Of a stretch of 64,000 nucleotides of DNA, positions 54,511 through 63,101 are shown piece by piece. This DNA is from Hufsiella ginkgonis (GTDB lineage Bacteria > Bacteroidota > Bacteroidia > Sphingobacteriales > Sphingobacteriaceae). The notes below the pieces were generated by a model. The model did no database searches, was not told where the DNA came from, and worked only from the letters and a program-made list of their open reading frames with translations. How positions within the stretch are numbered: position 1 is the stretch's first letter; every line of letters starts with the position of its first letter. A program made the position numbers and the translations under genes. The DNA is taken from assembly GCF_009834915.1 (NCBI RefSeq), contig NZ_WVHS01000006.1, positions 124,001-188,000 on the forward strand, read 5' to 3'.

Positions 54511-55051
54511 CCTTCTCTACCTGCATATAATTCAGCTCGAGCGGGGTACGGCGACCGAAGATCTTCACCATTACTTTTAGTTTCTTCTTCTCTTCGTTCA
54601 CCTCTTCGATCACGCCGTTAAATCCGTTGAAAGGTCCGTCCATTACTTTAACGTTCTCTCCCACATAGAAAGGCACATTGATCATTTCTGTCTGGCCTGC
54701 CATCTCATCCACCTTGCCGAGGATGCGGTTCACTTCAGCCGGCCGCATTGGTACTGCATTACCGCCCTTGTCGCCAAGAAACCCGATCACGCTATTTACA
54801 TTCTTGATAATATGTTCAAGCTCACCATCTAAAGTGGCTTCTATCAGCACGTATCCAGGGTAGAAATTTCTCTCTTTCGCGATCTTTTTACCATCACGCA
54901 TCTGGTAGTACTTTTCCATAGGGATCAGCACCTGGGGCAATAAATGCGAAATGCCGAGACGATTAACTTCCGCCTCGATATACTGTTTCACTTTTTTTTC
55001 TTTACCGCTTACAGCCCTAACCACATACCATTTCAGTTGATCACTCATCAT
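54506..55051 (-). CDS. nusG: Transcription termination/antitermination factor NusG
   Basis: NusG bridges RNA polymerase to Rho and the ribosome. The 181-residue protein has the NGN domain (KWYVVRAVSGKEKKVKQYIE, FYPGYVLIEATLDGEL, NVNSVIGFLGDKGG) and a C-terminal KOW domain (GENVKVMDGPFNGFNGVIEE). It is next to secE as usual. The second methionine codon is also a possible start. The stop codon lies within a heptad repeat array, so the repeat sets the exact end of the gene. Confidence 0.96.
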   Translation of the reverse strand: MMSDQLKWYVVRAVSGKEKKVKQYIEAEVNRLGISHLLPQVLIPMEKYYQMRDGKKIAKERNFYPGYVLIEATLDGELEHIIKNVNSVIGFLGDKGGNAVPMRPAEVNRILGKVDEMAGQTEMINVPFYVGENVKVMDGPFNGFNGVIEEVNEEKKKLKVMVKIFGRRTPLELNYMQVEKE

Positions 55052-55060
55052 CCAGTCGTT

Positions 55061-55255
55061 TTATGTAAGTGATTTATATAATAGTTTTAACAGGTTTCCG
55101 GCTACCTGATCCATTGAAAACACTATCCCAGCAATAATCAGAGAAGCTACCAGTACGATCATTGCAGAGCTCCACAATTCTTTCCTGGTAGGCCATGACA
55201 CCTTTTGGGTCATCTCTATATATGATTCTTTAATAAATTCTACTACGCCAGCCAT
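55061..55255 (-). CDS. secE: Preprotein translocase subunit SecE
   Basis: This 64-residue membrane subunit clamps SecY in the translocon. The amphipathic helix FIKESYIEMTQKVSWPTRKEL and the single transmembrane helix after it are diagnostic. It is nine bases upstream of nusG and directly after tRNA-Trp, the usual arrangement. Confidence 0.95.
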   Translation of the reverse strand: MAGVVEFIKESYIEMTQKVSWPTRKELWSSAMIVLVASLIIAGIVFSMDQVAGNLLKLLYKSLT

Positions 55256-55274
55256 GTATACGTTTAGCTATTTG

Positions 55275-55346
55275 CACGGGAACAAGGATTCGAACCCTGA
55301 TCAAAGGTTTTGGAGACCTCTATTCTACCATTGAACTATTCCCGTG
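55275..55346 (-). tRNA. tRNA-Trp (CCA)
   Basis: The 72-base gene folds into a cloverleaf: a 7-base acceptor stem (CACGGGA with TCCCGTG), an anticodon loop with CCA (CTCCAAA), and a T arm containing GGTTCGAATCC. No CCA end is encoded. It lies between tuf and secE and is probably cut from that transcript. Confidence 0.96.
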
Positions 55347-55382
55347 TATTCCCTCCCCGGGAGGGATCAACTTCTATCAGAA

Positions 55383-55416
55383 CAAAGTACCCAGGAGGTT
55401 TTTCCTGGGTACTTTG
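55383..55416 (-). terminator. Strong hairpin after tuf
   Basis: A perfect 14-base stem (CAAAGTACCCAGGA with TCCTGGGTACTTTG) around a six-base loop lies 26 bases past the tuf stop. The tail is not a clean T-run, so it may act as a partial terminator or a processing/stability hairpin ahead of tRNA-Trp. Confidence 0.75.
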
Positions 55417-55441
55417 CCACTGTTTTCCCCGTAGGGAAGTA

Positions 55442-56629
55442 TTATTTTAAGATTTCAGTTACCTGTCCGGCACCTACGGTCCTGCCACCTTCACGGATAG
55501 CGAAACGTAAGCCTTTTTCCATCGCGATAGCATTGATCAGCTTTACAGTGATCGATACGTTATCACCAGGCATAACCATTTCTACACCTTCTGCCAGGGA
55601 GATCTCCCCGGTTACGTCAGTGGTACGGAAATAGAACTGAGGACGGTATTTGTTGAAGAACGGAGTGTGACGGCCACCTTCTGCTTTCGACAATACGTAA
55701 ACTTCTGCCTTGAAATCGGTGTGAGGCGTTACTGAACCTGGTTTGCAGATAACCATACCGCGACGGATATCGGTCTTCTCAATACCGCGTAACAATAAAC
55801 CTACGTTGTCACCAGCTTCACCCCTGTCAAGGATCTTGCGGAACATTTCCACACCCGTAACAGTTGATTTAAGGTTTTCAGCGCCCATGCCCAGGATGTC
55901 TACAGGCTCACCAGAGTTGATCACACCACGCTCGATACGGCCAGTAGCAACAGTACCACGACCAGTGATCGAGAATACGTCTTCCACAGGCATAAGGAAC
56001 GGAAGGTCAGTCAAACGCGGAGGAATCGGGATGTAGCTGTCTACAGCGTCCATTAACTCCATGATCTTATCCACCCACTTAGGATCAGCGTTTAAGCCGC
56101 CCAAAGCTGAACCCTGGATCACAGGAATATCGTCACCCGGGTATTCGTAGAATGATAATAATTCACGGATCTCCATTTCAACAAGCTCTAACAATTCCGG
56201 GTCATCTACCATATCCACTTTGTTCATGAATACAACCAATGAAGGAACACCTACCTGGCGAGACAAAAGGATGTGCTCGCGTGTTTGTGGCATCGGACCG
56301 TCTGTAGCCGCAACTACGATGATCGCGCCGTCCATCTGCGCAGCTCCTGTAACCATGTTTTTTACGTAATCCGCGTGACCCGGGCAGTCTACGTGTGCAT
56401 AGTGACGGTTTGCTGTTGAATACTCAACGTGAGCTGTATTGATGGTGATACCTCTTTCCTTTTCTTCAGGAGCAGAGTCAATTGAATCAAATGAACGTGC
56501 TTCAGATAAACCTTTATCTGCCAGTACTTTTGTAATAGCGGCAGTTAATGTAGTCTTACCGTGGTCAACGTGACCGATTGTACCGATGTTTAAGTGCGGC
56601 TTACTGCGGTCAAATTTTTCTTTTGCCAT
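55442..56629 (-). CDS. tuf: Elongation factor Tu
   Basis: EF-Tu delivers aminoacyl-tRNA to the ribosome. The 395-residue GTPase shows G1 GHVDHGKT, the switch [16 protein letters not shown]3 [13 protein letters not shown]4 NKVDMVDD and G5 SALGG, followed by beta-barrel domains II and III ([26 protein letters not shown]). All key residues are present. It is embedded in a tRNA cluster, as in many Bacteroidota. Confidence 0.98.
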   Translation of the reverse strand: MAKEKFDRSKPHLNIGTIGHVDHGKTTLTAAITKVLADKGLSEARSFDSIDSAPEEKERGITINTAHVEYSTANRHYAHVDCPGHADYVKNMVTGAAQMDGAIIVVAATDGPMPQTREHILLSRQVGVPSLVVFMNKVDMVDDPELLELVEMEIRELLSFYEYPGDDIPVIQGSALGGLNADPKWVDKIMELMDAVDSYIPIPPRLTDLPFLMPVEDVFSITGRGTVATGRIERGVINSGEPVDILGMGAENLKSTVTGVEMFRKILDRGEAGDNVGLLLRGIEKTDIRRGMVICKPGSVTPHTDFKAEVYVLSKAEGGRHTPFFNKYRPQFYFRTTDVTGEISLAEGVEMVMPGDNVSITVKLINAIAMEKGLRFAIREGGRTVGAGQVTEILK

Positions 56630-56686
56630 TGTTTTATACTTATTAGTAGGTTAATTTTATTTAGTTGTTATTAATACACTTCTATG

Positions 56687-56758
<72 letters not shown>

Positions 56759-56803
56759 TGTTGATCGCTAACCCGGTCGTAAAACTGGGTTGCAGATCCG
56801 GTG

Positions 56804-56876
56804 AGCGGAAGACGAGGTTCGAACTCGCGACCTATAGCTTGGAAGGCTATCGCTCTACCAACTGAGCTACTTCCGC
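56804..56876 (-). tRNA. tRNA-Gly (TCC)
   Basis: This 73-base cloverleaf has acceptor stem GCGGAAG/CTTCCGC, anticodon loop CTTCCAA (anticodon TCC) and T arm GAGTTCGAACCTC. Confidence 0.95.
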
Positions 56877-56939
56877 TTAAAATATGATGCGGTTTTGATT
56901 TATCGTAATTTACGACAATCAAAACCACGATCATCATTG

Positions 56940-57020
56940 TGGGGGGAGAAGGATTCGAACCTTCGTAGCCGAAGCAACGGATTTACAGTCCGTCCCATTT
57001 GACCGCTCTGGTATCCCCCC
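56940..57020 (-). tRNA. tRNA-Tyr (GTA)
   Basis: This 81-base class II tRNA has acceptor stem GGGGGGA/TCCCCCC, anticodon loop CTGTAAA (anticodon GTA), a long variable arm (TGCTTCGGCTACG region) and T arm AGGTTCGAATCCT. Confidence 0.95.
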
Positions 57021-57054
57021 GGTATACCTAAGGCCTGAACCTTAGGATATAAAG

Positions 57055-57127
<73 letters not shown>

Positions 57128-57258
57128 TTTTATATTTAAAAAACTTTGTTAATACCTTAAAGAACGTATTTCAAAAGGGCAAATGAACTATTTATTATAC
57201 CCCCCTGAAACGGACTGCAAATCTACACAAAATAAAAGCCCAACAAAATTTTTTTACA

Positions 57259-57286
57259 AAAAAAATCGGCAGGGTTCTCCCCGCCG
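57259..57286 (-). terminator. Terminator of the xerC-hpf transcript
   Basis: On the minus strand CGGCGGGG and CCCTGCCG pair around AGAA and are followed by eight T and more A/T. It starts 30 bases after the hpf stop. Confidence 0.9.
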
Positions 57287-57315
57287 ATCATTTATGTATT
57301 TTATTGTTAAACTGC

Positions 57316-57660
57316 CTATTCTGCGCTGGCTACTTCGGCCAGGATTTCCTTGTGGTTGCTTAAATGTGACCTGAGTTTGGTTTTATATTTCTCTACCTGC
57401 TTACGCAGCGATTCGATGGCAAGATCGGTAGCTTCTTCAAATGATTTGCATTGCTCCTTCGCGAAAAACTGTGTACCAGGTATGCTTACCTTAATCTCGG
57501 AGACCTTATTCGCCTCATCCTCTGTATTTTCGAGTTTGAGATAAACCTCTCCGCTGATGATTTGGTCGAAGAACTGGTCAAGCTTATCAACTTTTTTCTG
57601 GATGAATGCCAGTAACTTTTTGTCTGCGGTAAAGTGGATTGATTGAACACTGATTTTCAT
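57316..57660 (-). CDS. hpf: Ribosome hibernation-promoting factor (short HPF/RaiA family)
   Basis: The 114-residue protein binds the decoding centre of idle 30S subunits in slow growth. The MKISVQSIHFTADKKLLAFI start, VYLKLENTEDEANKVSEIKV and CKSFEEATDLAIESLRKQVEKYK segments match the RaiA/HPF alpha/beta domain. It lacks the extra C-terminal dimerisation domain of long HPF. It lies 15 bases after the recombinase gene and shares its transcript, ending at a good terminator. Confidence 0.92.
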   Translation of the reverse strand: MKISVQSIHFTADKKLLAFIQKKVDKLDQFFDQIISGEVYLKLENTEDEANKVSEIKVSIPGTQFFAKEQCKSFEEATDLAIESLRKQVEKYKTKLRSHLSNHKEILAEVASAE

Positions 57661-57675
57661 GTTTCCTCCTGTTTT

Positions 57676-58557
57676 TTAAGCTTTGGGATGGGCTTGTTTA
57701 TAAATTAATTTTAACCGGTCCACTGAATTATGGGTATATATCTCCGTAGCAGCCAGGCTCGCATGACCGAGCAACTCCTTGATCGCGTTAATGTCGGCTC
57801 CGTGATTTAGCAAACTGGTAGCGTAGGTATGCCTGAGAACATGCGGACTTTTTTTCTGGTGGGTCGATATGCTTGAAAGATATTTTTTCACTATCCGGTA
57901 AACCAGGCCGGGATAAATGTCCAGTCCTTTATTTGTAACGAGCAGCGTTAACGAATTGTTATTAAATTGTTGCTTTTTTTTCTCGCTGATATACAGTGAA
58001 ATAAGATTAACCAGTGATTTATCTACCGGGATGATCCGCTCTTTGTTCCTTTTCCCGAGCACTTTTATAGTTTCGGCATGAAAATCCACCGATCCTTCCC
58101 TAACGGAAACAAGTTCTGCGAGGCGCATACCCGTGCCGAACAACATCTCCATGACCAGTTTATCGCGAAGACCTGTGAAATCGCCTGCAAACACACCCGG
58201 ATCGTCGAGCAGGAGGTTGAGCTTTTCTTCTTCCACAAATACGGGGAGCTTCCTGGGGATTTTGGGCGCCTTTACCTGCATCAGCGGATTATGTGACGCA
58301 AGCCCCTCCCGCAGGAGAAATTTATAAAATGAGCGCAGCGACGAAAGCTTCCTGGCCACCGATTTAGGGCTCATCCCGTTGTCGAGCAGTTCAACCATCC
58401 ACGAGCGCACATGAAAATGCGTCGCATCTGCAAGATTAATTTCCGATTGGCTTAAGAAATCTGAATATTGCTGAATATCCTCCCGGTAGGCCCCAAACGT
58501 GTGCGGCGAAAAGCGTTTCTCGTATTGAAGGTAACTGATAAAACGCGTTAAAAACAT
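57676..58557 (-). CDS. xerC: Tyrosine recombinase, XerC/XerD type
   Basis: The 293-residue recombinase should resolve chromosome dimers at dif with a partner Xer protein. The N-terminal SAM-like core-binding domain spans about residues 1-90. The catalytic residues are all visible: Arg145 (TGMRLAELV), Lys169 (VLGKRNKER), His239 and Arg242 (HVLRHTYA), His265 (LGHASLAATEIYTH) and nucleophile Tyr274. The housekeeping context (rpsU-xer-hpf) argues for a core Xer enzyme, not a mobile-element integrase. XerC versus XerD is not settled by eye. Confidence 0.93.
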   Translation of the reverse strand: MFLTRFISYLQYEKRFSPHTFGAYREDIQQYSDFLSQSEINLADATHFHVRSWMVELLDNGMSPKSVARKLSSLRSFYKFLLREGLASHNPLMQVKAPKIPRKLPVFVEEEKLNLLLDDPGVFAGDFTGLRDKLVMEMLFGTGMRLAELVSVREGSVDFHAETIKVLGKRNKERIIPVDKSLVNLISLYISEKKKQQFNNNSLTLLVTNKGLDIYPGLVYRIVKKYLSSISTHQKKSPHVLRHTYATSLLNHGADINAIKELLGHASLAATEIYTHNSVDRLKLIYKQAHPKA

Positions 58558-58611
58558 AGGTGGAGAGTTATATTCCCGAGTGAATATACGGAATACCTGA
58601 TCCGCCGAAAG

Positions 58612-58662
58612 AAAAAAACAAAAAAGCTGCTTAACTACACCGGGCGGAATAGCTAAGCAGCT
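58612..58662 (-). terminator. Terminator of rpsU
   Basis: On the minus strand AGCTGCTTAGCTA and TAGTTAAGCAGCT form a 13-base stem with one mismatch and a 12-base loop, followed by TTTTTTG and a longer T-run. It lies about 21 bases after the rpsU stop. Confidence 0.9.
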
Positions 58663-58683
58663 CTATATATCACAGGATATAAA

Positions 58684-58875
58684 TTAAACTACATCCTGGT
58701 TGAGGCCTTGTTTATAAACGGCGCGTTTAACCACGTTACGGCGGGCAACAGATTTCTTCTCATATGCCTGGCGACTACGAAGCTCTCTTAAAACACCCGT
58801 CTTTTCGAACTTTTTCTTGAAACGCTTAAGCGCTTTGTCAAGTGATTCGCCATCTTTTACATTGATAATGATCAT
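58684..58875 (-). CDS. rpsU: 30S ribosomal protein S21
   Basis: The 63-residue basic protein starts MIIINVKDGESLDKALKRFK and has RELRSRQAYEKKSVARRNVV, the normal S21 pattern. It helps mRNA binding near the anti-Shine-Dalgarno region; in Bacteroidota S21 is one of the proteins implicated in masking that region. It has its own promoter and terminator. Confidence 0.96.
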   Translation of the reverse strand: MIIINVKDGESLDKALKRFKKKFEKTGVLRELRSRQAYEKKSVARRNVVKRAVYKQGLNQDVV

Positions 58876-58910
58876 GATCTAAAAATACCCCCTTTCATTT
58901 TTCAGGACTG

Positions 58911-58942
58911 CAAATGTACAAAACAGCTTTAGAAAAACCAAA
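58911..58942 (-). promoter_or_regulatory. Consensus Bacteroidota sigma-70-type promoter of rpsU
   Basis: On the minus strand a -33 TTTG (58939-58942) and a -7 TACATTTG (58911-58918) are separated by exactly 20 bases. This is the consensus arrangement for Bacteroidota, 36 bases upstream of the rpsU start codon. Confidence 0.85.
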
Positions 58943-58960
58943 GAGATTAAATAATAATCG

Positions 58961-60115
58961 CTATTTCAGGATCTCCCTGGCGATCACGATCTTTTGGATC
59001 TCCGAAGTCCCTTCACCGATGGTGCAGAGTTTTGCGTCCCTGTAGTATTTTTCCACCGGGAAATCTTTGGTGTAACCATACGCACCAAAGATCTGTACCG
59101 CTTCATTTGCGGTACGTACAGCCACTTCCGACGAATAGTATTTGGCCATGGCAGAGAGCTTTGTAACCGGTTCGTGCCTGTTTTTCTTATCCGCGGCCTG
59201 CATGATCAGGAGTTCTGCCGCTTCAATCTCTGTAGCCATGTCGGCAAGCTTAAACGAAATTCCCTGGAAACCGGATATCGGCTGACCAAACTGGTGGCGT
59301 TCTTTCGAATACTTCAATGCGGCCTCAAAAGCGCCCCTGGCAATACCAAGCGCAAGTGCCGCAATAGAAATCCGGCCACCATCGAGGATCTTCATCGCCT
59401 GTTTAAAGCCCTCTCCTTCCGCGCCAAGCAGATTTGCTTTCGGGATCCGGCAATTATCTAAAATAACTTCCGTCGTTTCGGAAGCGCGCATACCCAGCTT
59501 ATTCTCTTTTTTACCGGCGGAGAACCCTGGTGTGCCCTTCTCCACCACAAAGGCTGACACGCCGCCGGACTGGCCTTTTTCCCCGGTTCTGGCCATCACT
59601 ACGGCTACATCACAGGATTTTCCATGGGTGATCCAGTTCTTGGTTCCCGATAACACGTATTCATCGCCATCCTGAACGGCGGTGGTGGCCATTCTCAACG
59701 CGTCAGAACCGGTATTAGCCTCTGTAAGCGCCCAGGCTCCAAGCCAGGCTCCGGAAGCCAGCTTCGGTAACCACTTAATCTTTTGATCATGACTACCAAA
59801 GCCGAGGATATGCCCGGTACACAATGAGTTATGCGCAGCTACCGACAACCCGATCGAGCCGCATACCTTGGAAATCTCCGAAATCACCCGAACATATTCC
59901 TGGTAGCCAAAACCCGATCCCCCGTATTCCTCCGGCACCAGCACACCCATCAAGCCCAGCTCTCCCAGCTGCTTAAATACCTCCAGCGGAAAATGCTGCG
60001 TCTCGTCCCACTCCATTACATGCGGCCTGATGTACCGGGAGGCAAAATCCTGCACCATCTGCGTAATCATCAGCTCATTTTCTGAAACGGTCGGATCCTG
60101 TCCTATATCAATCAT
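58961..60115 (-). CDS. Acyl-CoA dehydrogenase
   Basis: The 384-residue flavoprotein oxidises an acyl-CoA to the trans-2-enoyl-CoA, passing electrons to ETF. It has the NELMITQMVQDFASRYI start, GLMGVLVPEEYGGSGFGYQE, the FAD-binding WALTEANTGSDA and NWITHG blocks and the C-terminal RDAKLCTIGEGTSEIQKIVI, which contains the active-site Glu of short/medium-chain enzymes. I use the ATG at 60115; a GTG 12 codons upstream is open but unneeded. The range of the acyl chain cannot be read directly. It is a single-gene unit following the helix-hairpin-helix gene by 76 bases. Confidence 0.93.
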   Translation of the reverse strand: MIDIGQDPTVSENELMITQMVQDFASRYIRPHVMEWDETQHFPLEVFKQLGELGLMGVLVPEEYGGSGFGYQEYVRVISEISKVCGSIGLSVAAHNSLCTGHILGFGSHDQKIKWLPKLASGAWLGAWALTEANTGSDALRMATTAVQDGDEYVLSGTKNWITHGKSCDVAVVMARTGEKGQSGGVSAFVVEKGTPGFSAGKKENKLGMRASETTEVILDNCRIPKANLLGAEGEGFKQAMKILDGGRISIAALALGIARGAFEAALKYSKERHQFGQPISGFQGISFKLADMATEIEAAELLIMQAADKKNRHEPVTKLSAMAKYYSSEVAVRTANEAVQIFGAYGYTKDFPVEKYYRDAKLCTIGEGTSEIQKIVIAREILK

Positions 60116-60191
60116 ATTATCGGGTTTATAGTTAGTCTTCTCCAACAACACACATCTGGAAGATTAGTTGTCGGTAAGTACCATGATTAGT

Positions 60192-61085
60192 TCAGAACAC
60201 AAGGTAGGGAATTATTTTTCGGATCACCTCCTCCGGAAGGACCAGCACCCTGGACAGGTCATCGGCCGACCGGTATGGCCCGTGCTGCTTCCGGTATTGA
60301 AGAATGGCATTTACCTGTTTAAAGGTCAGGTAGGGCATTTTCTTCAGATCATCGAACCCGGCGGTATTAACCGGTATCTGCCTGATAACGGCGGGGTCAA
60401 TTTTCAGCCTCTCCTGCAGCTGCCCGTACCTGGCTGAATCCATTCCGTATACTTCCAGCAACTGTTCCTTTTTGTAAAAACCGCCCAGCCGGTCCCGGTA
60501 ACGGATAATACGGGAGGCAAACGCCGGACCGATCCCTCTTACCGCCTCAAGACCCGCGGAATCAACCGTGTTAAGCTCAGCTACAGGGTCAGGAAGCCGT
60601 TCGTACCGGTCTGCCTCGAAAGATCTTGGCGCGGATCCACGTGGAGGTGAGACTATTTGTATATACGGCTCAAGGTTACCGTACAGCTCCGCGCTTATCG
60701 AATAGATCTTCCGGAGGTCTTCTTTCCGGTAAAACCGGCCGCCTTTCAATTCGAAATTCTTAATGGTCCTCACCTGCCTGGAGCTTAGTCCTAACTTAAG
60801 CCAGGATTGTTCCGGAAGACCGTTTGGATCAAACTTAAAATAATAAGGCTTGCCGCTCTTCCTACGATAAGATGATCCGTCATCCCCGTGTTTTTTTTCC
60901 GCCCTGCGAACCGTTTCAAAGCGCGCGATTTCGCTTCTGAATGCGGAAAGATCAAACTCTTCTGGCGGCCGCAGCCACTCATACACGTAAGGACTCAGGT
61001 AAGCCAGCAGCAGGATAGCGAACAAAATCAGTATCCCGTTCAACTCACGCTTTGTGAAACTTAAAAGTTTTACCAGGTGCTCCAT
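60192..61085 (-). CDS. Membrane-anchored helix-hairpin-helix protein (ComEA-like)
   Basis: The 297-residue protein has one N-terminal transmembrane helix (about residues 17-34) and then a series of helix-hairpin-helix units: RQVRTIKNFELKGGRFYRKE, LEAVRGIGPAFASRIIRYRD, and DDLKKMPYLTFKQVNAILQY. Such domains bind DNA without sequence specificity; ComEA uses one to pull in DNA during transformation. Here three to four copies sit outside the cytoplasmic membrane. No other competence gene is nearby, so a DNA-uptake role is inference from the family. Confidence 0.85.
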   Translation of the reverse strand: MEHLVKLLSFTKRELNGILILFAILLLAYLSPYVYEWLRPPEEFDLSAFRSEIARFETVRRAEKKHGDDGSSYRRKSGKPYYFKFDPNGLPEQSWLKLGLSSRQVRTIKNFELKGGRFYRKEDLRKIYSISAELYGNLEPYIQIVSPPRGSAPRSFEADRYERLPDPVAELNTVDSAGLEAVRGIGPAFASRIIRYRDRLGGFYKKEQLLEVYGMDSARYGQLQERLKIDPAVIRQIPVNTAGFDDLKKMPYLTFKQVNAILQYRKQHGPYRSADDLSRVLVLPEEVIRKIIPYLVF

Positions 61086-61574
61086 GGAACAAAGCTGGCT
61101 ATTAAAAGCACATAGTGGCCGCGAATAAGTACTTATTAACGGACTTTTTTATCAACACATTGTCTAACAACAACAATGTTGATAACCCTTGCATAAAACG
61201 CGGACTGGTTAAAAAGTTCGCAATAAAGTTATGGCCCGCTACCTCATAATAATCCTTTCGCTGTTTACCCGGTGCCAGGATCAGGCAAAATTATGGGGAT
61301 AGGGATATATTTTTATCCTCCTCCGATCTTATTGGAGTAACCTAATAAAAACAAGTTACTTATTTGTAGTGAAATCCTGTCATCCTCCCGGGGGGTCCCG
61401 TACGCGCGAAGGATAATTATCGTCCACACTTTCGGACTGATCCATACCAGGCAAGCTGAAGCAATAGCAGGTATTTAAAAGGAACAGGCTGCCCTTTTTA
61501 AGACAGCCTGTTCCTTTTTTACCGGGGAACTGGAAAATTCCCGAATTCGTCGGCTGCTGAACAGCCAGGTTATT
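61086..61574. other. 489-base intergenic region with hairpins
   Basis: I find no gene here. It contains an imperfect hairpin at 61150-61184 (TATCAACA with TGTTGATA cores), 65 bases before the ComEA-like start. A small hairpin AGTAAC/GTTACT lies at 61336-61360, and the terminator described separately is at 61477-61518. A small RNA cannot be excluded, but none is recognisable. Confidence 0.5.
61477..61518 (-). terminator. Terminator after the beta-helix lipoprotein gene
   Basis: A perfect 15-base stem (AAAAGGAACAGGCTG with CAGCCTGTTCCTTTT) encloses a 12-base loop, with A/T runs on both sides. It lies 56 bases past the minus-strand stop and can work in either direction. Confidence 0.88.
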
Positions 61575-63017
61575 TTACTTTACAGCACCAGGTGTAGTGT
61601 AAGGGAGGTTCTGAGGATCGAAATGAGCCCAGCCAGTTGACCAATCAGTTGTTCCAAATGCGCCTTTGTAAGCAACCTTTTCAAAGAAAGCGTCGGTTAC
61701 TTTCGTATTAGTAAATACAGCACCGGTTTCGGCAGCTGAACCAGTTTTTACTGTGAATACCGGAACTCCCGCAGAAGCGGCAGCAACGATATCAGCAGGG
61801 TATTTGTAAGGATTGTTCATCAATACATCACCATAGCTACCGGAAACAAACGCGTTATCGGCAGTGATTTTGGTTAAGATATCTGCTTTATTAGTCCCCT
61901 TAACTTCATTGCTCTTGATGTTGCAACCATATACCAGGTTGTTAGCAAAAACCAGCTCATTGTTTACAAAGTTGGTAGTAGTTGCTTTTACCAGGCCAGC
62001 TTTGCTGTCATCATCAATGTAGATACCTTCAGGGAACCCTACGAAGATCGAGTTAAAAGTACTGATCGAAGAGTTTCTGCGGATCTGTGCGGCATGCTGG
62101 AAGAAACCGTTAATCTTGGTAGCAGCGGTAGCCAATGGGCCAACGATTGTTACGTTAGAGAATACAGTTGAAGTTTTAGCGGTTTTAGCGGAACCGTCAG
62201 CATCGTTATCAGACTCGAAGCCATTTGAACCCGACTGGTCGGCTACCAGCGGGAAACGCTGCGCCAATGCAAACTGGATTTTACCGGAGAAACCGAAATC
62301 GGTGTCGAAGTCATCATCCCAGCTGCCGATTGCCAGCAAGTGCTTTGCGGTAACAGTACCACCAAACCATTCGAAAGCGTCGTCACCTGAACGATATACT
62401 TCGATATAATCAAGCGTAGTTCCGCTGCCGACACCACCCATGGTTAAGCCGTTGATCTCGTTATCCACCGAGAAAGGAATACCGGCATATTCGATACGAA
62501 CATATTTCAGGGTACCGGAATTGTCAGCAGCATCTGTACCACCGTACTGAATGTATTTTGCTTCGTCGCCACCGGCAGTCGGTGTTAAACCACCTTCGAT
62601 TTTAACGCTGGAGCCCTGGTTAACAGGTGCTTTTCCGAGGAGGATAATTCCACCCCAGTCACCTTCGCGGCGGGCGCCGGCAGACAGTGCGGAGGTAAAT
62701 ACGATCGGCTTGTCGACAGTACCGATCGCGCTGATCTTAGCACCCCGGGTGATTACCAAAGTACCTTTAGAAGCTTTGTCGCCTTTTATAATAGTGCCAG
62801 GTTCGATGGTCAGCGTGGCGCCATCCATTACATATACGAAACCTTTAATGGTGTAGATCTTATCAGCAGTCCAGGTAGTGCTGGTTTTGATGTCACCACT
62901 AACCTCAACGGTATTGCCTGCAGGAATAATCTCCCCGTCATCATCATTGCTCGAGCATGACGCCACAAATAATGAGAACGAAAGTCCCAGTAGCGCGAAT
63001 AGTAGATTTTTTTTCAT
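61575..63017 (-). CDS. Surface lipoprotein with parallel beta-helix repeats, partner of a TonB receptor
   Basis: The 480-residue lipoprotein has a signal peptide ending Val-Ala-Ser-Cys (Cys21) followed by SSNDDDGE, an acidic tail like the Bacteroidota export signal for surface lipoproteins. The body has turn-rich repeats of a right-handed beta-helix (YVMDGATLTIEPGTIIKG, GTLVITRGAKISAIGTVDKP, GLTMGGVGSGTTLDYIEVYR). Relatives occur throughout Bacteroidota next to TonB-dependent receptors and are sometimes misnamed multidrug transporter. It follows the receptor gene by 84 bases. It may act as a capture lipoprotein for the same ligand. The start is the ATG of MKKNLLFALLG; two earlier in-frame starts add no signal-like sequence. 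Confidence 0.8.
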   Translation of the reverse strand: MKKNLLFALLGLSFSLFVASCSSNDDDGEIIPAGNTVEVSGDIKTSTTWTADKIYTIKGFVYVMDGATLTIEPGTIIKGDKASKGTLVITRGAKISAIGTVDKPIVFTSALSAGARREGDWGGIILLGKAPVNQGSSVKIEGGLTPTAGGDEAKYIQYGGTDAADNSGTLKYVRIEYAGIPFSVDNEINGLTMGGVGSGTTLDYIEVYRSGDDAFEWFGGTVTAKHLLAIGSWDDDFDTDFGFSGKIQFALAQRFPLVADQSGSNGFESDNDADGSAKTAKTSTVFSNVTIVGPLATAATKINGFFQHAAQIRRNSSISTFNSIFVGFPEGIYIDDDSKAGLVKATTTNFVNNELVFANNLVYGCNIKSNEVKGTNKADILTKITADNAFVSGSYGDVLMNNPYKYPADIVAAASAGVPVFTVKTGSAAETGAVFTNTKVTDAFFEKVAYKGAFGTTDWSTGWAHFDPQNLPYTTPGAVK

Positions 63018-63101
63018 TATCATTTTTGTATTTTTTAAGTATTGCAAAAGAACCGTCAATACGTAACCTGAGCATCAAGCCTGTATTAAATAATTGTTAG
63101 G

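Noticed and set aside
57676-58557. Integrase of a mobile element
   Set aside because: It sits in a housekeeping operon with hpf next to rpsU, with no att repeats or phage genes, so a core Xer recombinase is more likely. Nearby tRNA genes are intact and not duplicated in part.
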